Origin: Dermanyssus gallinae
Lineage: Eukaryota > Arthropoda > Arachnida > Mesostigmata > Dermanyssidae
Direction of reading: 5' to 3'
DNA length: 64,000 nt
NCBI GenBank assembly: GCA_003439945.1
Contig: QVRM01000948.1
Location: 1-64,000, forward strand
Both the position numbers and the translations under genes were made by a program. Of the stretch, positions 56,226 to 64,000 are shown piece after piece. The first letter of the stretch is position 1. The number at the start of each line of letters is the position of its first letter. The notes beneath the pieces are model-generated. The model worked only from the letters and a program-made list of their open reading frames with translations, was not told the DNA's origin and searched no databases.

Positions 56226-57709
56226 TTACCAATTAAACAGAATTCCTATATGACGTCCATAGTAAATCGTTGCCGCTTAAGCGGCCGAATAAGCTAGCAT
56301 AGTTCTGAACATAATAAGCTCAACACATTTCTGCAGATAATACGTTAACATACTTTAGAAGAGCCAATATATATTTTCCTACATAGGCTAAAGCTATATT
56401 TGGACAAAGTCCGAAGTAACATAGAGGTACACACTACAGCCGATCATAGAATATTCGGTTATGCATGATTCTAAAAACTTCCCTGCTACTTGTGAAAACA
56501 ATGTTTAGGTTATTGCTATAAATGATCCACACGCATATACTAGGATCGAAAGGTTGCTTGTACATAGTATGTTTCTACAATACTTCTTACTACAAAGGTC
56601 CCTACGAATAAACAATTTAAATATATTTGATGTCGTGCAAATTTTTTGGTTAAATACCACTTTTCAAGTGTTCTTGACAAAATATGTGAATAATTTGTTC
56701 CTCTGCCCGGTAACCTGTTGCATCAAGATATTTAGGCACTATAGCTGGTACATTTTATTAGCAATACCTTGTTTTTTCTCCTCTGACCCAATTCCTTCAT
56801 AAATATTATAGACTCCAGTTCGATACAGCCAACAATCTGAATGGCAATCGGCTGAACTATGAATTGCGACGCTAATTTCTTGTAATTCGTTAATTTTCGG
56901 TTTTTGTCGAGCCAGGCGCTAGTACCCACTTCACGACTCGTGTTCTAAACGTAGCTTTTGGCCATAATAGCCGCGTATCCCCTAGCCTAAGGTGAGGGTG
57001 CGCATATCTGCAGGAGACCCTTTTACTGTATCAATAAACACATACCCCTATCTGTCTGATCCCATATACCCTATCGTTACGTGTTCTAAACACTACGCCA
57101 TTTAGAACTCGTTCTAATCGGCATTACATAGGGCTGAGTGAAAGAACATATAAGTGTGCTTCTTTTTGCAAAATGGATTTGTTGCATGTATTGCGCATGC
57201 AACGAAGGCCTACGGTGTAGCACATTTATTTTATGAGACGTCAGGCTGTTCCGTTGTGTGGTGATTATCGAAAACTTTTTGGACATGAGATCAGGGATCC
57301 ACGCTATTTTAATCATAAGGAAACACCGCTTTTAATTATTACTACTTGTAGGGCTTTCTTTCAGGGTCGTTTTCAATTTCCTTGAAAATATTGCGCCAGC
57401 TATATGTCTTGTTTTTCACTATTTCTTGCTTTAATACCACTCTAAACAATAGTCTTGTTCCACTAAGATTTTGGCTGGCTGTTTGTCCGCATTCGGCTTA
57501 GTGGCTTAGGGTTTGGAGCAATCAAGTGTCGGTGATTGGTTTGCAGATGTATGTTTTAAAAGATTCTTCATCGGTGATCCTATAGCAAGTTTTGTCGCTC
57601 GCCGGTGGTCTATGTGACCGCGTTCTTAGCGTGAACTGCATGCAGTTGTAGTTAGTAAGGCTTTTCGCGGAGCTTTGGAACCTGTGCTGAGATGTTCTTC
57701 TTCGCCATG
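56226..57709. other. no gene recognised
   Basis: Unassigned. Frames up to 82 residues are AT-driven, with no motif. Confidence 0.5.
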
Positions 57710-57720
57710 TCCCTGAGATC

Positions 57721-57893
57721 AATACGAAGCGATGCCTAGCAGTTACCGTTCCCTGGGGGTAGGGGGAGGCGGGCGTTAGTGGGTTTGTGAGCCCCACACT
57801 AGTCACTGGCTGTGGTGACGCATGTACATCACGATTCCTGTAATTCCCCATATGAATGCTATGTAGTTTCAGCATTAAAAAAAAGAAAAAAAT
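57721..57893 (+). mobile_element. 173-bp LINE 3' end with perfect 11-bp TSD
   Basis: Flanked by tccctgagatc at 57,710-57,720 and 57,894-57,904. It ends in an A-rich tail (57,876-57,893). It contains gttagtgggtttgtgagccc and cacactag, the R1-like LINE 3' UTR seen at 750-800. A short, 5'-truncated retro-insertion. Confidence 0.85.
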
Positions 57894-57904
57894 TCCCTGA
57901 GATC

Positions 57905-60900
57905 CCCTACAATGGACTCAACGTTTGTATTGCCTGGGAGCCAACGACACGTCGCACGATAGAAGTTGCAGTCTTCTGGATGAGCATTATGTCTCCGGTC
58001 GTCAATGCGGTAAAAAAGGGTCTGAGAAAGCTGAGCCAATGAAACCCTATCCCTGTGGCGGCCCTGGTCTCTGGGCCTCTATTACAGCACGAGCTTGGGC
58101 AAAACATAAGGACAATATTACTAGCTTGAACGGAGCTTAATAAGGCGGTAGAGTTTTTTGAAGTCCTGTCGTTGTCCTATCTTTATTTTCAGAAGCTTAG
58201 AATCTACCTGGCGCTTGATGTGCAAGTAGAGCATAGCAGGAACAAGTATATAGTAGACTTCAAGAGAAATGTTCTTAGTTAATTCCTCACCTGTCAACAC
58301 TGTCCAGTCTATGGTCATTTAGACCATTACAGTATAATTTTGCAGGGGTCTTGAGAACCGAAGAACTTTAAATGTCTCCGCAAGAAAATGGATTTTCTTT
58401 TTTCCTTTCTTGATATTTCATCCAGGCTCAAGCGCTCATCTTTGGAAGTAAATTTTGCAATTATGTTTGCGTAGTTAAGTCACGTCGAGCAGACGGGCTC
58501 CCTCCTCAATGTCCTTAAAGTCTGCGCGGACTTTCCGGGCGAGTGATGTTCATTCTACCTCCTTGATGGCAAATGTAGCGCTACTGGCACAAACAAATAT
58601 AGTGCGTACCATACTTTATCGTCGTTGCCAGTGGCTATTCCTTAGGCCCTTGTGCAGCGACTCGGCCACGTGCGACCCTAGTGCCTTGGGTAGTACTTTT
58701 ATAAGTCGAAGGCGAGACTAGACTCCGCTGATCCAGAAATGCTAAAACGTTTTCATTTTTGCATTAATGCTGTGCTGTTTTTTACCTAGATAAGATATAT
58801 TTGTGCGCAGAGGCCGCTCGGTGAATACTGTGTTAGTACACCGGTAGCCACATACTCGAAGCGTGAGGTCCCGCTGACGATGTACCACACATCGCCGGTG
58901 TGCCAGTATATCGTCCTTTAACGGCTCCACTCTCAAGGTTTTTCTTGTTATTTCTAGTTACCGGTTTTCACCGAGGCCCTTTTTGAGCTCATACCGCTTG
59001 AAAAAAAACGAAAAAGCCGCTTGTAACTGGAATTTTGGTGATTCCATTTGACCGAATTCAAATAGGAAAAACGACGGACACTTTACGAAGCTCCCGAAAA
59101 ATCTACGGTTTTATGCGCTTAATAGAAAGCTGCTTTGTAAGCCTAGCTGGCTTCTCTTGATAGACATAGCAAAAACTGAGCTACAGCGGATGTAACCTTG
59201 TTTTTGCTGTGCTGGAGCACATTATCAAAAACGCCCCGAGCCATTAGGATCTGTTGAACGGGCAATCAAGCTTTGTTGAACGAGCAATATTAGTAAGAGG
59301 CACTTTTGGCCGCCATAGACATTTTGAACGTTCGACGTAATTCCGTTCGAGAAATTTATCCGACGTCCGTGCCACAGGCCTTAAGGCCCATTGCAAGCGT
59401 TGAGACATGTTCTGTACTGAATATATGTTAAATAAATACTGGGCACGATTGTCATAGTTAGCAACGAAACCTAAGACTCACTCGGGGTACCGCAGACCTA
59501 GTGACGAGGGTGTCACCATGGTAGACTTGTCCTTAGCTCTCGACTCGGATATCCCATTAAGGCTTACGTAGTACATTAGGTAGCTTTTGCTTTTTTTTTA
59601 CCGTAGATGGCAAGGAGACGTTGCAGCAATAGTAGGCAAATTACAGAAAGATGCCCCGGGAAACAAGAAATGCCTGCTTCGGGAAACAGTTCAGAACTGT
59701 CAATGAATAGCCTGTAAAACTATGTGTATCTGTTACTGAAATCTGCGTCCGTGTTAAAAGGTAGGCCACCATAAGCGTCCGCAAGTCGATAATCCAGGAA
59801 GTGGTAAACGGACTAAACGAGTTCTTCACCTCAATCTGTACTGAAAACGCGACTGGGCTTTCTTTATGGGTACGATCGATGACGTCATCCAAGCTCAATG
59901 CATTTTCCTTCCGTACTTTCACAGGTCAGAAACTGCAATGTGCTGCAACTAGTGTGAAGCCAGGCCTAGGGGGGGAGGTGTCCGGTGAGTTGCAGTTTAG
60001 TTTAATCGGCGCGTATTATCCGCCCCTTCGATTGTCTCAATCGGGACCCTCAGGAGCAAGTAGCTATTTAAAGCAGAAAAATAACTAAATTAATAAAATC
60101 ATATTATGTATTGAAAATGAATTTTGTTTACATCCTATGCCCATCATAAGGACTAGTCCCTTTTAACAACAAAAGGTAATCCTTAAATTAATGAGTCACT
60201 ACGCAGAAGCCGAAAATGTATGGATAAAATCCGCTGGCGAAGATCTTACCGTGTCGTATGTAAATGCTGGTCGTGGCAACTTCGTATTTATGCACGGCAA
60301 TGCTAGATCCACTTAGCGCTGCATATGTTTGGGGATACCTCGCTCTCAGATAGCTTCAGAGAGAAGGAGATACTTCGCTGAGCAGAAGCTCGAATTGCTT
60401 ATTGAAGTGGCCAGTTTGCTCTCAGCCAGAACTAGCCAGCTTCAGCAGCACTTCCGGAACTCATAAACGCTAAGCGCGAAAAGTGCAATAATTACAGTAG
60501 TTAAATAATGAATTAACTAAAATCAATAACAAATCGCAGTAAGTTGATATTAAGGTACGCAGAAGCAGTATACTCAATAGAACATAAATAATTTTGTAGT
60601 TCTAAAACAATTAATTCAACCACGCAATAATCTTAAAGTAAACAATACTTTATCTAGTGAATGGCTATTCTTCAAGATGTTTTAGTTATTCATACAATGA
60701 AAAAAAACGCGATTGCCAGCGAAACATTCGGATCGTTTATAAAGCATATTAAATTACATTTCGACTAGTGCGGCCATTTTCATTATATCGCTGCTATTGT
60801 GAATACAAAATACGCATATAAAACACATGAAAATCAAATAGAATACATGGTGCGTTTTCTACACACCTGCAAAGCGTCTCTGGTTTTCTTTCCCTCTTTG

Positions 60901-61000
60901 CCTTCACATACCTATGCAAATGTAGACTGTGGTTCACGGCACCAACACCGAACACCCTGGCCCTCACAGCTAGAAGCCGACGAAGCCACTCTCGTTAGAG
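57905..61000. other. no gene recognised
   Basis: Unassigned 3.1 kb, AT-rich from 60,070 to 60,830. A + strand frame near 59,795-59,900 (NGLNEFFTSICTENAT) vaguely resembles the segment before the RT domain in LINEs, but too weakly to call. Confidence 0.45.
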
Positions 61001-61920
61001 GAGTGCCGTATGCAGAACTGCAACGTTAACTAACGATCAGCCTAACACGTCGTGGTTCGGTGTAACGCAACGCATTTGCGGCGGGGCGGCGTGTGCGGAC
61101 CCCAGAGATTGGGGAACGCACAAAAGACGCCGGCACGCTAGGCGGAAGGGGAAGTTGAGAAAATGGGGGGTAACGGGGTTGATTGCGGTGAAGTGTTGCT
61201 AGGAGCTGAGTGCGCTCTAAGGGCAGGGGGTGCTGAGACCGACACTTACTCGACAGGCAGCCTCGACAGACAACATTAACCGCACTCGACATATGAACTC
61301 GTCCGAATGAACTCTGTTACGTCAACCGAACGGCTGGCGTCGGCGGCGGCGGCGGCGATGCTAGCGGCACAAGTTGGTACACGAGATCAGATCCCACACG
61401 AAGAAACTTTGAGTGGCTTGAATTATTCACACGCCCAGACGGAATCTTTGCGCCGTCCTTTGCCTCTGCCCGGCTTTGACGACCAGGACAACTTAGGTTG
61501 GGGGAGACTAGCGAGAGAGGGAGATAGAGAGAGAAGAGCAAGACGCAGAAGGAGTTGACATGAAAAAAGATGCCGCAGTAAGTTGCTCATTGCTAAGCAT
61601 TGCTACATGTGTATCGGATAGTCCGTCGATCCAGATCGCAGCCAGCCACATCAAATCGGCGACGACTTTATGTGCTACCACTCTCCTTTCAGCTTTCGAT
61701 CTGCAGTTGCATCACCAACAACAGCAACAGCAGCAGGGCTCCGTTCTGTTCGAATATATTGCTTATCGGGCCGTATATACATGGTGCTGAAATATGCATG
61801 ACCTTTTCTCTTGCAATTTGTTTAACGGAAACCAGTACGTCGTTGAGTCGAGTCAAGCAGTGCAAGTAGTAGTAGTAGTAGTTGTTGTTGTTGCCGTGTC
61901 GTTGTCGTCGTCAGTCCGGA
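61001..61920. other. GC/CpG-richer stretch with trinucleotide runs
   Basis: CpG is frequent from 61,060 to 61,360. There is a (GGC)n at 61,337-61,356, a GA-rich segment at 61,510-61,540, (CAA/CAG)n at 61,710-61,737, and (TAG)n then (TTG)n at 61,866-61,895. The 83-residue frame at 61,307-61,558 (+) shows no domain. It could be a promoter or first-exon region. Confidence 0.4.
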
Positions 61921-61965
61921 ATAATGTACCGGGTGCATTATCGGGTGTGTAGCCCTAAGCGTCAT

Positions 61966-62264
61966 GAGGCGGCTTGGTCAAGGGAACTAGTGCCCTAGTC
62001 CGGGGTGTCGCATCTACCGGGGTGTCGCCGGTTCGATCCCCGATGTTGATCGAATTATCCTTGAGCGATGCTCATTGAGAATAGATGATGAACCCAACAG
62101 TCGTTGCGGCAGCATGACCGCTGTTGCCACAAGGACTGTTGGGAAAACCCTAGCTAACTCAACATGTACGGCCTTCGATAAATTGAAGATATGCCGCACG
62201 ACGATTCCCAGCCCGTAGTGGACGGAGGATGGTCTAGAATTAAAAACAACCTCCTTAAAAAAAA
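61966..62264 (+). mobile_element. SINE-A copy 10, full length
   Basis: The clearest + strand copy. Head ggcggcttggtcaagggaac (61,969-61,988); box B ggttcgatccc at about 62,030-62,040; body with atgctcattgagaatagatg; 3' part ggacggaggatggtctagaa. The tail is A-rich at about 62,239-62,264. The anticodon-side part of the head is rearranged (gtccggggtgtcgcatctac). Confidence 0.9.
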
Positions 62265-62774
62265 CATGTTATTCTAGCCGCACGCGTCAATGCCGCGCTC
62301 TCCCAACCCAGTGGGTATATGGCGTAGTGTGAATGTCTGAATTTGCCTTATTTTTGCGACTGCTATGACTGGCATTACTGCTATCGTTGTTGTTCTTGTT
62401 GTTAAGGGCGTTTAAAAAATAGGATTGTTAACTAAAAGAAATAATCCAACCTTGATCGGTATCGATAAAACGGTATCGGACGAAAATTAAGCAAAAACAG
62501 AGTGTGCATTTTATCCGAAGCTTTTGAGCAATGCAGGACTTTAGCAAAGATAGTATCACTGTAAACGCTATTCGCCACAATCGGATCTAAAAACTGGTCT
62601 GTCTGCATATTTTTTAGTCAGGAGGTTGAGGTTTGCTCTCTTTCTAAAGTTTCCATACGCTTGCGTAAGTTATCTGCTTAAAGCTCACGTGGTCTAACAG
62701 TAAATCCCCGACAAAGATTATTTCCTTCCATGGGTCGGTACAAATGTAGCAGATGAGTTCTCCTAGAAAAGGTT
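62265..62774. other. no gene recognised
   Basis: Unassigned. It ends at the LINE remnant. Confidence 0.5.
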
Positions 62775-63110
62775 TTACGTAGAGTTAACCTGATCGATGG
62801 CTTGGATATCAGTAAGTGTCAAATATGGCGCGATGGCTGCCAGACAGGTCTTCACAGGATGTTTCTGCCGGTTTTTAGAGGTACCTCTTGAAGTTTGCCT
62901 GAAAGTATTACTGTTCTGTATTTTAAGCTTTTTACTGAGTATAAATTGGGTTTTGGTGTAACAGTTACTTATAGGTATGTACATGCATTCGCTAGTGGAT
63001 GTACCGACTCTAGGACGCAAATTTGAAAATGTTAGTACCGCGTCAAGGCCTAAAATGTTTCCATGTGGTTGTGATTGCAATGCATGTACATTTTTTAAAA
63101 CAGTAGATAC
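62680..63110 (-). mobile_element. C/H-motif LINE fragment (post-RT segment)
   Basis: LAAIAPYLTLTDIQAIDQVN (about 62,785-62,850) parallels KVAPIVQYSLQMITPHLKLT and DLKNIDRVK in the copy at 42,860-43,680. The upstream part of the 101-residue frame and a short downstream piece are too diverged to place firmly. Confidence 0.55.
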
Positions 63111-64000
63111 CTAATGTATATAAGTGTGACTATATAGTTATGTACATTTATTTTTTTCTCTTAATGTATGTGAGGGCTTAAGCGTTATAAAATGTTCTTC
63201 TTAATGCCACATTATTGGAAATTAAGGGTCGGTTCTGACAAGAAACCTGACATAAAACGAGATTGTTTACAACATTGACAAACGCAATCCATTCGAAGCA
63301 TACCGGGGGTTCATCCTAAAAAGATTCTATACGTTTGCTGCTATGTTTTGACTACCTTAAGGTCAGCCTTCGTGTGTAGCTCAGTCATGCGTAGTATCAA
63401 AATATTTTCACATCTCCAAATATATTGCCAACTTGTTCCGTAAGGGCCAGATCATAGGCTAGATACGAAAAGGCATCTCCCACCTTGACAACCAACAGAC
63501 GATCACGTACAAAAGCGCAGCACAGGTCTCCTATGATACGGCTTATTTATAGGACAAGCCATTTTGAAGGAACTGACCATGCTCTACTATATCGAATGCC
63601 CGCAAGAAAGGCAAATGCACTCAATGTGTACCTTCACCATGAGCACATGACCCAATCTTCTGTGACTTCTAACAACTACGTAAAGGTAGAATGCCCGTTG
63701 TGAAGCCGTGTTGGCCATTTGTATCGAGCCGACTCGCGCCAGCAAGAAATTTGATAGGATATTCAACCACAATATAGATGAATTAATATGTGATAATATT
63801 CTGCTCGTAAAACTTTCGACTCGCACCAAGCTGCATTGCTACAGGTACAATACGGCAAAGGGACGGATGATAGCTTCTATCTGTGCAGGGCTTTATTGAG
63901 TGCTGGACCTTTTCCGCAGTCTTTGCCTTCGACGAGACAGGTGTGACTCGGGGGCTGACGAGAAATATCTGTGAAAAGCCTCTGTTTGAAAGGTTGGATC
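63111..64000. other. no gene recognised
   Basis: Unassigned. Frames at 63,485-63,703 and 63,708-63,899 (+) lack motifs. Confidence 0.5.

Noticed and set aside
59641..60088. LINE reverse-transcriptase N-terminus
   Set aside because: Only NGLNEFFTSI resembles the pattern. No catalytic blocks follow, so I left it unassigned.

Overview
This is a eukaryotic, almost certainly arthropod, genomic window built nearly entirely from transposable elements (TEs) and their remains. I recognise no host gene with confidence. There are no operons, ribosome binding sites, rRNA genes or CRISPR arrays. Long (TA)n tracts, tRNA-derived SINEs, R1-like and CR1-like LINEs and several mariner lineages fit an arachnid genome. 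The C-terminal cysteine/histidine motif of one LINE family resembles LINE proteins I recall from hard ticks. The tick assignment is inference from memory and was not checked.

Layout. Positions 1-857 hold the 3' end of an R1-like LINE. Positions 2343-9095 are a tandem duplication of a ~3.6 kb unit. Each unit carries a 5'-truncated R1-like LINE (- strand) and a SINE-A copy; the first unit also holds a later LINE insertion. Positions 10.2-12.5 kb hold a CR1-like 3' end and two LINE endonuclease fragments. Positions 12.5-15.9 kb and 22.3-26.2 kb are two copies of a composite repeat whose blocks occur in circularly permuted order (B-D-C versus D-C-B). Both contain fossils of two mariner lineages, and both have been split by SINE-A insertions with target-site duplications. 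Foldback elements lie at 15.96-17.07 kb and 26.65-27.73 kb. A larger relative with ~0.5 kb terminal inverted repeats and a broken DD41D-type transposase lies at 31.7-34.3 kb. A full-length mariner with an uninterrupted 350-residue transposase occupies 48,276-49,583, next to an older mariner fossil. From 40 to 63 kb there are scattered 3' ends of a LINE family ending in a C/H-rich motif.

How the parts relate. The only potentially active protein gene is the mariner transposase. The DD41D element is the likely (now broken) source of the foldback elements, because their 0.5 kb arms resemble its inverted repeats along most of their length. The SINEs carry RNA polymerase III box A and box B signals and must have depended on a LINE reverse transcriptase in trans. 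Paralogous copies inside the window act as natural empty sites that date several insertions. Low-complexity, CpG-richer stretches (29.4-30.0, 36.3-37.5, 45.8-47.7 and 61.0-61.9 kb) are the least TE-like DNA and the best places to look for host regulatory sequence.
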